Counted from the stretch's first letter, positions 1 to 17,264 are shown. The stretch: 64,000 nucleotides of DNA from Nymphaea colorata (GCF_008831285.2 NW_022204641.1:36001-100000), one strand, 5' to 3'. Notes: a model not told the origin generated them from the sequence alone. Made by a program: numbers and translations.

Positions 1-701
1 GATGATCAATCCTTCTCCATAATTTTGAATTCAATGGATTAATTAAATCCTGATAATACTGAATCGGATTCTAATATCATGAATAACAATATCTGATCTA
101 TCAAATCAATTCATCGTCGAGAATGAAATAGTATAACATAGGAAGATCTTTATCCATACGAATCGAAAAATTGCATTCCTGACCCCCACCCAAGAATCCC
201 TTTGAATTTCTCATATTTTTCTACTCTTTCGTTCCTTTCTATAACCCGCCTCCTCATTCTTTATAGAATGATATCATATGAAGAGGTTCGACCAGTATTC
301 CATCCGTCATAGATCCAAACAGTAGAAGTGAACTGGAAAACGAATTAAGTTCTAAGCTAAGTTTTGTGATGACTAATCTTCTTGAAAGACAGAGAAAAAT
401 GAAAAAAAAGATTATTCGTTCTATTTTCTATCTCCACCCCAGAACAAAGACAGATCTTTGATTGATCTTTTATTAGTATCGTATCTCCTTCTTTCCTTAA
501 TCAGACGTATAAATCGAGAATCCCAGCGTGCATTTGGCGAGATAAAGAGATTGTCCCCATTCAATAGTATTGAGCTTACCTTGCCCGATGATAAATTGAA
601 ATCAGGATCCTTCCACCTGGAATTAGACACTGCTCTTTGTCTCCTCCCCTTCGCAGAAGGCGGAGAGATGAATCAATCGATTCATAGGATCCCAGTCGGT
701 G
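1..701. other. Intergenic spacer upstream of trnD (psbM side)
   Basis: In the usual angiosperm order psbM lies beyond this edge on the minus strand, but I do not see its start or coding sequence here. Short open frames around 421-709 have no plastid relatives that I recognise and look like chance. No other gene seen. Confidence 0.6.
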
Positions 702-774
702 CGGACTGACGGGGCTCGAACCCGCAGCTTCCGCCTTGACAGGGCGGTGCTCTGACCAATTGAACTACAATCCC
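702..774 (-). tRNA. trnD-GUC: tRNA-Asp (GUC)
   Basis: On the minus strand the cloverleaf is readable, starting GGGATTG, with anticodon GTC inside the loop between the CCGCC/GGCGG stem and a normal GGTTCGAGCC T arm. It reads aspartate codons GAU/GAC. The 3' acceptor strand reads CAGTCC instead of the expected CAGTCCC, so the molecule is one base short (73 instead of 74). It is the last member of the trnE-trnY-trnD cluster, transcribed together on the minus strand. Confidence 0.9.
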
Positions 775-1196
775 AAGAAAATGAGGTGTACAGCTACATT
801 ATTATTGTTATTTGATTTTATATTTATTTTATTTCATCGAACCATAACCGTATAGATAGATCATATAAAAAAATACGACGCCTGTAACGGATATACTGAT
901 ATACATATCTACATAGATAGAAGAGAAGATGGATGGATAAATAGCAAAGCAACCTGTGGTTATTGCCAAATTGACTGACAATCCATCTTTCAATGAAAAA
1001 GGGCTCTTTTCTTTTTCATCTTTCATTGATTCTCGGATTGGCTGAAAATAATTCAAAATAATTCATAGATCCAGATTGTTAGAAACATCAGAACATGGAG
1101 GAACAAATAGAATCAAGTTGACTCTTTATTCCTCCATATCATCATGTATTTTGGAGTACGGATTGGTTATATCATCCTCAAGGATCGGTGAATTCT
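775..1196. other. trnD-trnY spacer
   Basis: AT-rich non-coding spacer inside the trnE-Y-D transcription unit. No gene seen. Confidence 0.6.
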
Positions 1197-1278
1197 TGGG
1201 CCGACTGGATTTGAACCAGCGTAGACATATCGCCAACGAATTACCAGTCCGTCCCCATTAACCGCTCGGCATCGACCC
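1197..1278 (-). tRNA. trnY-GUA: tRNA-Tyr, anticodon loop altered as read
   Basis: Long-variable-arm tRNA between trnD and trnE on the minus strand, clearly the position and sequence of trnY-GUA. It is 82 nt, two short of the usual 84: one C is missing in the D-stem side and one base in the T arm/acceptor. The anticodon loop reads CTGGTAA where CTGTAAA is expected, so the loop as written would present GGU (Thr) and not GUA (Tyr). One inserted G and one lost A explain it. I treat this as trnY with errors. Confidence 0.82.
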
Positions 1279-1339
1279 AGGAAGAATCAATTGTCGGTTA
1301 TGATAATTCATGGTCAATTTTTCTTTCGTCGTACCCTAC

Positions 1340-1406
1340 TACCCCAGGGAAGTCGAATCCCGCTGCCTCCTTGAAAGAAGATGTCCTGAACCGCTAGCGA
1401 TAGGGC
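1340..1406 (-). tRNA. trnE-UUC: tRNA-Glu (UUC), shortened as read
   Basis: Minus-strand tRNA with anticodon TTC (loop CTTTCAA) and GATTCGA T loop. Besides decoding Glu codons, plastid tRNA-Glu supplies activated glutamate for 5-aminolevulinate and chlorophyll synthesis. It is 67 nt against the usual 73: losses fall in the C-run of the acceptor 5' strand, the D stem, and the G-runs of the T arm and 3' acceptor. As written the acceptor stem has only about five pairs. First gene of trnE-Y-D. Confidence 0.85.
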
Positions 1407-1941
1407 ACGCCCACCCGATCGCCATCATACTATACTCATAGTATGAGTAGTTTTTTGAATTGTCAATGTCAATATAATGAATCTAGATACGAACAACCTT
1501 TCGTGCTTTTGTGATTCCGTATACATATAATATTAATGTAAAAATTTCTTTATGTTCATTCAGAACCTTTCATTACATTATATATTATATATTCTTATAT
1601 AACAATAACAATTCTTATATAACAAAGATGAATTATATAATCTAATCATAATCAAAATAATGAGTATAGGGATGTCTTGCCCGACAGAAAAATCAAACCC
1701 ATTCATTCTAATTTCACTCATTGATTCGCGCATCATTAAGATATAATAGACATAGACTGTTATATACTATCATTTCATATATGTATTTATATATGTATTA
1801 ATTGAATTAACTATTCATTGTTCCTGAATGAGCCCCCATCGTATATGTATATTGTATATTATATACAATATATACAAGATATAATTGTACAAATATAATT
1901 GTACAGTAATCCAGTAGATGGCTAAATTGTGAATTAAACAG
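1407..1941. other. trnE-trnT spacer (divergent)
   Basis: Divergent spacer between the minus-strand trnE cluster and plus-strand trnT. Very AT-rich; around 1846-1880 a short inverted repeat (TATTGTATAT / ATATACAATA) and a repeated ATAATTGTACA motif are visible. No gene seen. Confidence 0.6.
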
Positions 1942-2008
1942 GCCCTTTAACCAGCGGTAGATAACGCCATGGTAAGGCGTAAGTCATCGTTCAAATCCGA
2001 TAAAGGCT
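1942..2008 (+). tRNA. trnT-GGU: tRNA-Thr (GGU), shortened as read
   Basis: Plus-strand tRNA with intact anticodon arm (ACGCCATGGTAAGGCGT, anticodon GGT), followed by TTCAAATCC T loop. It reads ACC/ACU threonine codons. Length is 67 nt instead of 72; bases are missing in the acceptor T-run, D arm, T-stem GG and the final GGGC. Position between trnE and psbD is standard. Confidence 0.85.
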
Positions 2009-3481
2009 TTTCCATGAACTGCAATGGTCATTTTCCGCATCCGGTAGAGATGTATAAAAAAGAACTGCCTGGCAAGTATAATGAGTTATGGGTTGAACAC
2101 TGTTCATTCATTATGATAATAGGATTCCCGCATTAGAAGACTACTATGTACAAGATATACTCTGTTACTAAGAAACTCTCGTATTCAATTTTTGTCTTGG
2201 GACATAGATATTCTAGATACCCAAGTAGCAATTACCAAAGTATTCATACTTCTCTCTTGTTCCAATCAGGATCAAATCCAGCGGAAAAATGATAAATGGA
2301 GAAAAAAAGTAAGTGGACCTGACCCATTGAATCATGACTATATCAGCTATTCTGATACTAAGACTGATAGCAAGATTCGATATAAATGAAATTGTGCAAG
2401 CAGATCCGTAATTTCCTTGGACCACGCAAGATATTGTGGGTCGATTGAATCTTCTTCCTCCTCCTGGGTGCCCCATAGGAATATCCATAGGAATAAATCG
2501 CTATTTATTTTCTCTTCTCCACCGAAACCGTTCATTCTGAGTTACAAGAGCAATCTATTTTTCAATATCTTTGACTGATTCTAGAAAAAAAAAAAGACTA
2601 GGTTATGTCTATATAGGATTTATATACAGATATCTGATCATGAACTCACGCAGCACCATTCCCTACTGATGCATCCGATATTTTGGTTCCGCCAATGCGA
2701 ATAATCCGAATCATGAAAAGGAACGTTTATTCTAGTTCCTATAGCGGACAAAAAGAAAAAGTATATCCTTTTTCTACCGGTTAATAACTTAAATAGGAAA
2801 AGGAGACAAAGTTTCTTTTTTTGCTTCAACCCATGAAAACATATACTCTGGGTGAAAAAATACTCTGGAATTGAGATTCATCCGAGGAGAAAAAACAATA
2901 AAAAAATAAACAGTAACAAAAAATACTATTACTATTAAATAACACAACTACTTTATTCGATTATAACTAGATTATTATAAACAGTAGTATAGATCATATA
3001 TAGATCATACTATATAGATAATTCATATATAGTAATATAGTAACATATACACAGAAATAGAAATTAGGAAATCTATTAATTGCACAGATATACACAAAAT
3101 TGCGAGAATCCATAACATAAATAGTTATCTTTCTAATATCACCACTCAGATCCAACAATCAAATCATTGATGGAAGGAGGGAATAATCTGGAAGCAATGG
3201 TAGGAAAGAAGGATCGTTGCTCCTTCATTATTCATAATTGAATCTGATTGATAAGGCATAAACAATCGGGTATCGATGGTCGTAGGAATAGGAAAAATAA
3301 TAGGTGAGCTAGCATGCCTAGGTCGTTGGTACAGTAGAAAGAAGATCCGTATTGTATCTTCGAAACCAAAAATTTTGAAAGGGTAGTGGACGGGAATCAT
3401 CTATAGACGATCAAACCTTCATATACTTAGATAATGATATGAGGTGTTCGAAAATGGTTAAGTAGTAATAGGAGGATCACT
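2009..3481. other. trnT-psbD spacer
   Basis: About 1.5 kb non-coding, carrying the psbD light-responsive promoter near 2306-2353. The rest is AT-rich; the small open frames within it resemble no plastid protein I know. Confidence 0.6.
2306..2353 (+). promoter_or_regulatory. psbD light-responsive promoter (AAG box, -35, -10)
   Basis: An AAG-box-like element (AAAGTAAGTGGACCTGAC, 2306-2323) is followed by TTGAAT (2327-2332) and TATTCT (2348-2353) with a short 15-base gap. This arrangement matches the known blue/high-light responsive psbD promoter, which is read by the plastid-encoded polymerase with sigma factor SIG5 and AAG-box binding proteins. It lies about 1.1 kb before the psbD start. The match is from remembered consensus; transcription is not shown. 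Confidence 0.7.
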
Positions 3482-4410
3482 ATGACTATAGCCTTGGTAG
3501 ATTACCAAAGAAGAAAATGATTATTTGATATTATGGATGACTGGCACGGAAACCGTTCGTTTTGGGTGGTCCGGTCTATTGCTCTTCCCTTGCGCCTATT
3601 TCGCTTTAGAGGTGGTTCACAGTACAACCTTGTAACTCATGTATACCCATGATGGCTATTCCTATTTGGAAGGCTGCAATTCCTAACCGCTGCAGTTTCT
3701 ACCCCTGCTAATAGTTAGCGCATTCTTTATGCTACTATGGCCCGGAAGCACAAGGAATTTACTCGTTGGTGCCAATTAGGCGGTTTGTGACTTTGTCGCT
3801 CTCCACGCGCTTCGGACTAATAGGCTTCATGTTACGTCAATTCGAACTTCTCGATCTGTTCAATGAGACCTTATAACGCAATCGCATTCTCTGGTCCAAT
3901 GCTGTTTTGTTTCCGTATTCTGATTTATCCACTAGTCATCTGCTGTTCTTTGCGCTATTTTGGCGTAGCAGCTATATTCGTCATCCTTTCTTCCAAGGTT
4001 TCATATTGGACATTGAACCCATTTCATATGATGGGAGTTGCCGGATATGGGTGCTGCTCTGCTATCGCTATTCAGTGCTACCGTAGAAAATACTTTATCG
4101 AGGATGGGACGGTGCAAATACATTCCGTGCCTTTAACCCAACTCAACTGAAGAGACCTATCTATGTCACTGCTAACCGCTTTGTCACAAATCTTGGGTTG
4201 CTTTTTCCAATAAACGTGGTTACATTTCTTTAGTTATTGTACCATCACCGGTTATGATGAGTGCTCTTGGGTAGTCGCTGGCTTTGAACCTACGTGCCTA
4301 TGACTTCGTTTCCCAGAAATCCGTGCAGCAAAATCCTGAATTGAGACTTTCTACACCAAAAATATCTTTTAAACGAAGTATTCGGCTTGGATGGCGGCTC
4401 AGATCACCTC

Positions 4411-5755
<1,345 letters not shown>

Positions 5756-5974
5756 GACGGGAAATAAAATGCATGAAGTATGAATTTGATTCCATTGTAG
5801 ATATTGGAATCGAGTCATACCAAAAGTCTTCTTCCTACCCCCTTTCAACTCATTTAGATTTGTGGCTGTGGCTCGGCTATCCCCCTAGCCGAGCCATTCC
5901 CTTATGAAAAAGACTGAGCTAGCTAGGCAAACCAAAACAAACAATAACTAAACGAATATATTCAACGGGCAAAA

Positions 5975-6066
5975 GGAGAGAGAGGGATTCGAACCCTCGA
6001 TAGTCCTTTGTTCGGAACTATACCGGTTTTCAAGACCGGAGCTATCAACCACTCAGCCATCTCTCC
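5975..6066 (-). tRNA. trnS-UGA: tRNA-Ser (UGA)
   Basis: Minus-strand class II tRNA, 92 nt, starting GGAGAGATGGC, anticodon TGA in CTTGAAA, long variable arm and GGTTCGAATCC T arm; both acceptor strands pair. It reads UCA/UCG-type serine codons. It lies opposite psbC and psbZ, as in other plastomes. Confidence 0.95.
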
Positions 6067-6438
6067 TAGAGACAATCCCCATTTTATTCCCCAAAATAGG
6101 ACATGGCCATACGAGTTGATACCGCAACTTCCTGTAGAAACATCTCAGGTGCGGTATTACCTATTCTATATTTGGATCTATATATATATATATATATTGT
6201 ATCTGTTCTGTATATATAGATAGAGATAGGGCATGATGGATCATGCCCGTCGTTCTTAAGTAAATAAAACTGGACCCTCGATCCCATGTACGATCCGAAT
6301 AAGTAATGAGTTCTAAAGGATCAATGGATTCACGGCCAAATCCCTCCATGATGCATTTTCTTACACCTTACAATTCGTCCGAGAGAGGGATCAAATGTAT
6401 AGTTCATTCATTTGCCGGTAGCTTGGAGGATTACAACC
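6067..6438. other. trnS-psbZ spacer
   Basis: Divergent spacer. Holds a TA dinucleotide run around 6178-6197. No gene seen. Confidence 0.6.
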
Positions 6439-6625
<187 letters not shown>

Positions 6626-6883
6626 ACCTTTTCAGTATTTTCCGGATCAACAACCCCCCCCCTCCGAAGAAATTCCGGTTGTGGACACATTAACATTAAA
6701 TATGATATGAGTCCAGAAAAGCAATTCTAGGGGGGTCAAAAGTAACTTTTTGAATGAATTGAATGAAAAATAGTTGGAATTTTCCTTAAAATAGTATCTG
6801 GCTCTGTACAAATATGGTATAGATACATATAGAATCTATGGGTGTGTGTTGACACATGCGCGTGTATCAAGAACGAATAAAAT

Positions 6884-6954
6884 GCGGATATGGTCGAATG
6901 GTAAAATTTCTCTTTGCCAAGGAGAAGATGCGGGTTCGATTCCCGCTATCCGCC
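6884..6954 (+). tRNA. trnG-GCC: tRNA-Gly (GCC)
   Basis: 71-nt plus-strand tRNA GCGGATA...TATCCGC with anticodon GCC in TTTGCCAAG; all four stems pair. The uninterrupted gene (not the intron-bearing trnG-UCC). Follows psbZ. Confidence 0.95.
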
Positions 6955-7126
6955 CATGGTGGAGTAATGTAATATGAGATGAGAAATTATCCGGTATAGT
7001 TTATATACCTACTATAGTGTAGTGGTTGTATTTTCTTTTACTCAGACTCCCAGTTCATTAAGGTGAAAGAATCAGACTTCAAAATAAATAGATATAAATT
7101 TTGACAAATACAAAGAAAAAAATATG

Positions 7127-7200
7127 TTGCGGAGACAGGATTTGAACCCGTGACCTCAAGGTTATGAGCCTTGCGAGCTACCAAACTGCTCTACCCCGCG
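7127..7200 (-). tRNA. trnfM-CAU: Initiator tRNA-fMet (CAU)
   Basis: 74-nt minus-strand tRNA starting CGCGGGGTAGAGCAG with the mismatched first acceptor pair typical of initiator tRNAs, anticodon CAT in GCTCATAAC, T arm GGTTCAAATCC. Formylmethionyl-tRNA for translation start. First minus-strand gene before rps14. Confidence 0.95.
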
Positions 7201-7245
7201 CTGACGAACTCGGAACTAATGACTAATGAACGAATAGGGATTAGA

Positions 7246-7361
7246 GGTGCCCCTATACCAGATTGATATGAATAGTATAGCCTATTCGTACAGAATGGTA
7301 AAGGGTGCCCCTATACCAGATTGATATGAATAGTATAGCCTATTCGTACAGAATGGTAAAG
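7246..7361. repeat. 58-bp tandem duplication, two copies
   Basis: A 58-base unit beginning GGTGCCCCTATACCAGATTG occurs at 7246-7303 and again at 7304-7361; the copies agree up to the final bases. It lies in the trnfM-rps14 spacer. Such short tandem duplications in plastid spacers usually come from replication slippage. Confidence 0.9.
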
Positions 7362-7413
7362 GGGCTCCTCTAATAGAAATGATAGAAATAGGACTTGGAA
7401 GGATCTTTTATCC

Positions 7414-7713
7414 CTACCAACTTGATCTTGTTGCCCCCGGCAACAAACATGCATGAACCATTTCGCGGAGTACGTGTCCGGATAGCCCAAAGTCTCGATA
7501 GTTAGCTCTGGGTCTTCCGGTCAAAAAACAGCGTCGATGAAGACGTATAGGTGCACTATTACGTGGTGGGATTGCAATTTTACATGAATTTCCCATTTCT
7601 CGTCCAACGATGAAACTTTGCTTATTCTTTTTTGAGGATCGACGAATCAAATGATATTTCTCTTCTAATTTCTGCCTCTTCTTCTCCCTCTGAATCAAAC
7701 TTTTCCTTGCCAT
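7414..7713 (-). CDS. rps14: Ribosomal protein uS14, small subunit
   Basis: Reads [17 protein letters not shown]... to ...[10 protein letters not shown], 99 residues against the usual 100. I chose the MARK start at 7713 and not the longer frame from 7749. uS14 sits in the head of the 30S subunit near the peptidyl-tRNA. Residues about 29-49 ([20 protein letters not shown]) do not match the conserved ISKVPSLSDKWEIHGKLQ stretch, but the nucleotide sequence does; a base loss near 7630 and compensating losses near 7568 shift the frame and restore it. First gene of the rps14-psaB-psaA unit as seen from the 3' side. Confidence 0.93.
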   Translation of the reverse strand: MARKSLIQREKKRQKLEEKYHLIRRSSKKNKQSFIVGREMGNSCKIAIPPRNSAPIRLHRRCFLTGRPRANYRDFGLSGHVLREMVHACLLPGATRSSW

Positions 7714-7862
7714 AATGGTGTAGTTCCTATTATTACCAATGATACACAATACAGATCGGATCCTAGATGTATAAATATAAGAAGGCGCGCCCCCTCTCCA
7801 TCGAAATAAAAAATGAGATTTTTTTTGATATCGCGCCTTCCTTTTGAAAATAAATAATCAAC

Positions 7863-10064
<2,202 letters not shown>

Positions 10065-10089
10065 AATGCCTTTCAAATCCTCCTAGCCA

Positions 10090-12985
<2,896 letters not shown>

Positions 12986-15036
12986 TTATTCGAACCGCCC
13001 TGTGATCTTCAACCAATTCTGTGCTTCAATATAATTACCTGGAGTAAGCGCTATGGCTTGTTTCCAATACTCAGCAGCTTGATCGAACCAAGCCTCCGCA
13101 ATTTCTGAATCTCCCTGTCGAATGGCCTCTTCTCCCCGGTCGGAATAGGTAGGTCAATTCCTTCCCTTAGAACCGTACTTGAGAGTTTCCTGCCTCATAC
13201 GGCTCAGCAGTCAACTCTTTTTTGGCGTTACATCTTTCTTAATCTACCGTATCTAGCTGAATGAGATTTATCGGAGATCTATCCCTTCTTGGATTAGCCA
13301 AATCAAATAACCTGAAGAGGTTAAGTTAATTACATGAGTTTCAAACTCCGATTTGGATCAATAATCAGTTTTATCTCTTCTCCCACTCTCAGAAGAATGA
13401 AGCATAGATATCTCCCTCTATCATTAGAGTTTTCTGAAAGTTAACTATCTCGGTTTCGTCTAGAAATTCATATAGAATCTTTGAAAAAGACTTTCTTCGA
13501 TAAGAAAAAAGGACTTACTCTCCTTGGGATCTGATACTACACCGCTGCTCAATACCTTAGTGGATCAACCCTATTACATAAGTTGATTCCTAACTTTTAT
13601 GTCATATTATGACATACATAAGTAAGCAGGTCTTATTGTATCGGCCAAAAACCTCAATAATTGATCTTTACGGTGCTTCTTTTATCAATTAGATCCTTTA
13701 TCCATAGAATCTAGTATAAGGGCTATACTTAGTTCTTCATATATCGGCTTCTATGAAGTCTGTTTTTTGCTACAGCTTCTAAAAATCGTTCCCCTTTGGA
13801 CAATGGATATGTAGAAAGCCTATTTTTTTGTTTCTCCTTAGATTTCCTAGTACTAGCAATAGGAGGTTTTAATACTAGCGGATTTGATCTTTCTTTCCTT
13901 CTTTCTATTTCTATAGTAGAGATAGTCGCACGTAATGGCAGATCACGGCCATATTATTAGAAGCTTGTGGTAAGAATGGATTTCGTTCTAGTGCTCGGAA
14001 ATAATATTCCAAAGCCTTCGTATGTTCTCCGTTACTTGTGTGTATAAGGCCTATATTATAGAGTATATAACTTCGATCGTAGGATCAATTTCTGGTCGCA
14101 TAGCTTCATAATAATTCTGTAAAGCTTCCGCATAATTTCCTTCAGATTGAGCTGACATCCGTTACGGTCGTTCATTCCAAGAATCTCCGTTCCAGAACCG
14201 TACGTGAGATTTCCATCTCATACGGCTCCTCCCTTCTGCGCATAATATAATATTAAGGGAAATAATCCATGGAATCAAACCAAAACCAAAAAGATTTAAA
14301 TATTTTCCTTATGAACTGACAGGGGCTAGTGTTTTTACAAGAAATCTCTAGCCAGCCTTCCTGCAAGAGGTCTTTTCTTACTTAATACCAAACATGTTGG
14401 TCTTTCTTAGAGAAAAATGGTAACTCCAGCAATTTCTTTGTTCTTAACGCCCCCTATTTCCAGGAATTAGTCACTTCAACGATCTTTGATGGTTATACGG
14501 GTATCCAAAGTACGAACGAGATGGATGTTTGTTGTCCTAACCATTCTTGGTAGTCCCGATCCCGATAAGAAGAAGGGGGAATTATATAACAAAGTTTTCG
14601 TTTTGTTGATTCCTAGGTGTAGTGCTTCTTCCCCTATGCCACCTATTGGCACTATTACAGTAGAATTGACATGCAATACAGAACCTATAGGTGTAACCTT
14701 TCGCTCAATACTAGAATCGACAATTGAAGCATCTGAGGTTGCATCAATCGAGGATACACGACAGAAGGGATTGCTCTATCTCCAAACTTCACCTTCACCA
14801 AGCGTAGGTTTTTACCAATCTTTTTCTTTCCATACCGAATCGTGTCTCTTTTTGTAAGAATAAGAATAAATGAAATAGAGTGGTAAGTAAGAAAAAAGGA
14901 ATCAAATCGCACCATCTCTGTAATAGGTAAATGCCTCTTTTTCTCCCGAAGTTGTCGGAATTATTCGTAATAAGATATTGGCTACAATTGAAGAGGTTTT
15001 ATCAATAAAATTTCCATTTATCCGAGATCTAGGCAT
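12986..15036 (-). CDS. ycf3: Photosystem I assembly protein Ycf3 (two introns), one frameshift as read
   Basis: Ycf3 (PafI) is a TPR chaperone for PSI assembly. Exon 1 14913-15036 ([16 protein letters not shown]..., 124 nt), exon 2 13932-14160 (229 nt, [20 protein letters not shown]), exon 3 12986-13138 (153 nt, [12 protein letters not shown]...ITGRFE). Boundaries follow the intron start GTGCG and the family's exon sizes 124/230/153. Exon 2 has lost one C in GATCCCTACGAT near 14085, breaking the frame at ...EIDP. TPR-like helices are visible in exon 2. Confidence 0.9.
13139..13931 (-). other. ycf3 group II intron 2
   Basis: Begins GTGCGACTATC after exon 2. A domain V hairpin (GGAGCCGTATGAGGC...GTACGGTTCT) is seen near 13160-13205 close to the 3' end. 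No ORF inside. Confidence 0.8.
14161..14912 (-). other. ycf3 group II intron 1
   Basis: Begins GTGCGATTTG after exon 1; domain V hairpin (GAGCCGTATGAGATGG...GTACGGTTCT) near 14185-14230. The open frames inside (about 14486-14857) are chance. Confidence 0.8.
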
Positions 15037-15829
15037 AGTTTGCAATCCATTTTATAATTCTTCTCATTACCCCTCGCGGGTAAATGATCCCACAACAAAG
15101 GAATTGTACGATACGAAATGACATAAAAAAAAAAGACTAATAACTAATTAAACTAATTATAAAATCAAAAAATGTGGATCTTTTACTCAGTACTTTTGGG
15201 AAGGGATCAATAAGGAACTATTTGAATACGGTTGGATTTTCGATTCCAATTTAGTAGTATACCAATGAGACTATTAGCTATTTCATTGAAATGCAAGAAT
15301 CAAGGAATTTTTTCTACAGATTCTAATACTAATATAATAAACAATAACCTATCCTATCATAACCTAACCAAAATTGGATTTCATTATGATAATAAAAAAA
15401 TGGAATAAGCATTCCATGATAAAAATGGGGTAAGGATAACTATCCATTTTGTGTGCATAGCGTGTAGACACCATAAGATTATAGAATGAAAATCCATGGG
15501 ATGATTCATCAATTTGTAATAGATCCATAGCTCATGGGAGGGATTATTTTTGAAAAATCTGAAATGAAACTGGAAAGGATCCATCGGTTGATTCATTCCA
15601 ACCCGTTGGTTTAATCCGGTAGAAATCAAATATCAATAAGATGGGAGCGTCCGTCGTCTTGACAAGGATGAATACGTTTTTCTTTTTTATCCCTCGAAAC
15701 TTGAAGGAAGATCGTTCCTTGACAAAAAGTTTGATATGATAATGGATCGGTCGTACCTGTACTAAATAATATGAGTGACTCGCTATTCACTTGGTTTCTG
15801 GGTCATAATTAATAAGATAAGGTTATGTA
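15037..15829. other. ycf3-trnS spacer
   Basis: Divergent, AT-rich. A TTGACA-like motif near 15719 followed by TATGAT-like bases near 15733 could be a plastid promoter for trnS or ycf3; weak. No gene seen. Confidence 0.5.
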
Positions 15830-15916
15830 GGAGAGATGGCCGAGTGGTTCAAGGCGTAGCATTGGAAATGCTATGTAGGCTTTTGTTTACCGAGGGTTCG
15901 AATCCCTCTCTTTCCG
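15830..15916 (+). tRNA. trnS-GGA: tRNA-Ser (GGA)
   Basis: 87-nt plus-strand class II tRNA GGAGAGATGGCCGAG with anticodon GGA in TTGGAAA, long variable arm, GGTTCGAATCC T arm. Reads UCC/UCU. Converges with rps4, the usual arrangement. Confidence 0.95.
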
Positions 15917-16231
15917 TATCCTCATCTAATTCACCAACGTTACCAACCACACAATGTATCAAATACCAATTGATACCGTTATTCTAAGAGAAGAGAAAGA
16001 CCCTTCTTTTCTTTCTTTATAGAGATTTTTTCTATTCCTAATTACTGTGCTGTGATACGTAAAAGGAAAAGAACAAAAAGAGGGGGAAGAAAAGAGCGGA
16101 CAGTGAATGAAAATATCACTGCTGATCCATTTGCGATACGTGAATGGGATCAAAATCCGTATCAAATCCCTCTACTTCTTTCAGCGAAAAAAGGGACAAA
16201 ATTGTCCTAACCTTTGCTGGGTATTTTAGGT
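15917..16231. other. trnS-rps4 spacer
   Basis: Convergent 3' ends; no gene seen. Confidence 0.6.
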
Positions 16232-16837
16232 TCAAGTTTGTCGGGAATAATATTCTACGATTAGCAATTCATTGACTTTCAAACCGACCCATTTACTATC
16301 TATTATTTGATTGACTACCCCTTTATATTGCAATGAGTGCAGAGTCAAATGTTTTGGCAATTCCGCGTTGGAGGATGAATCCATATGATTTTGAATCAAA
16401 GCTCTGGATCTTTGTTTATCCTTCGTAGTAATAATATCTCGGGGTTTGCAGCGATAACTTGGTATATCCACTAGACGACCATTAACTAAAATATGTCCAT
16501 GGTTAACTAATTGCCTGGCTCCAGGAATAGTTGAAGCCATACCCAATCGAAAAAGAATGTTATCCAAACGCATCTCAAGTAGTTGCAGTAAAACTTGACC
16601 CGTCGAACCGTTTGCTTTTCCAGCGATACGAACATATCGAAGTAGTTGTCGCTCCGTCAGACCATAATGAAAACGCAATTTCTGTTTTTCTTCTAAACGA
16701 ATACGATATTGAGATCTTTTCCCGGAGCGGGATTGGTTTCTAAGATCACTTGCGGACCTAGGTTTTTTACTAGTTAGTCCCGGCAAAGCCCCCAGACGGC
16801 GTATTTTTTTAAAACGAGGTCCTCGGTAACGAGACAT
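16232..16837 (-). CDS. rps4: Ribosomal protein uS4, small subunit
   Basis: Complete, 201 residues, [21 protein letters not shown] to ...[10 protein letters not shown]. uS4 is a primary 16S rRNA binder and nucleates 30S assembly. The S4 RNA-binding domain ([31 protein letters not shown]) is visible at about residues 90-122. Length is normal and there is no frameshift, unlike many neighbours. Minus strand, upstream of it lies trnT-UGU. Confidence 0.97.
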   Translation of the reverse strand: MSRYRGPRFKKIRRLGALPGLTSKKPRSASDLRNQSRSGKRSQYRIRLEEKQKLRFHYGLTERQLLRYVRIAGKANGSTGQVLLQLLEMRLDNILFRLGMASTIPGARQLVNHGHILVNGRLVDIPSYRCKPRDIITTKDKQRSRALIQNHMDSSSNAELPKHLTLHSLQYKGVVNQIIDSKWVGLKVNELLIVEYYSRQT

Positions 16838-17191
16838 AAAGACTCCTTATTTTAAAGAATAGGATAAACCTTAAGACTGAACTAAACGATAAACAAAGCG
16901 AAACCCACTGAAGTGCTAATGCTAAAAAGAGAAATTAGATGAATTGTATCAATACCCGTATTATTTTGTATATATGTATACATGGTAAGTAAGTATCCCA
17001 CGATTTGTTCTATAGAGATACAACTGCTCCAATAAGTTTTTTACTCATAATTGAATTGGAATGTAAGTTCCTGCGACATAGACATAATAGATCGGGAACC
17101 CGAGATTTGGAAGAAAAAAGGGAAGAGTCTTTTCACTATTCCTTATCTCAAGGAGACATTATCAATCATGGATAAAAAATCGATAGGAAAA
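16838..17191. other. rps4-trnT spacer
   Basis: Non-coding, AT-rich; no gene seen. Confidence 0.6.
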
Positions 17192-17264
17192 AGCCGGCTA
17201 TCGGAGTCGAACCGATGACCATCGCATTACAAATGCGATGCTCTAACCTCTGAGCTAAGCGGGC
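17192..17264 (-). tRNA. trnT-UGU: tRNA-Thr (UGU)
   Basis: 73-nt minus-strand tRNA GCCCGCTTAGCTCAG with anticodon TGT in TTTGTAAT and GGTTCGACTCC T arm. Reads ACA/ACG. Normal length. Confidence 0.95.

Noticed and set aside
458-709. Open frame of 83 codons before trnD
   Set aside because: It runs into trnD, has a complementary frame of similar size, and resembles no plastid protein; psbM is not within it.
1197-1278. Calling the altered tRNA a second trnT-GGU
   Set aside because: Position, long variable arm and all other bases are those of trnY; only the loop differs.
14486-14857. 123-codon frame inside ycf3 intron 1
   Set aside because: Wrong strand for the gene, not maturase-like, and group II introns of ycf3 have no ORF.
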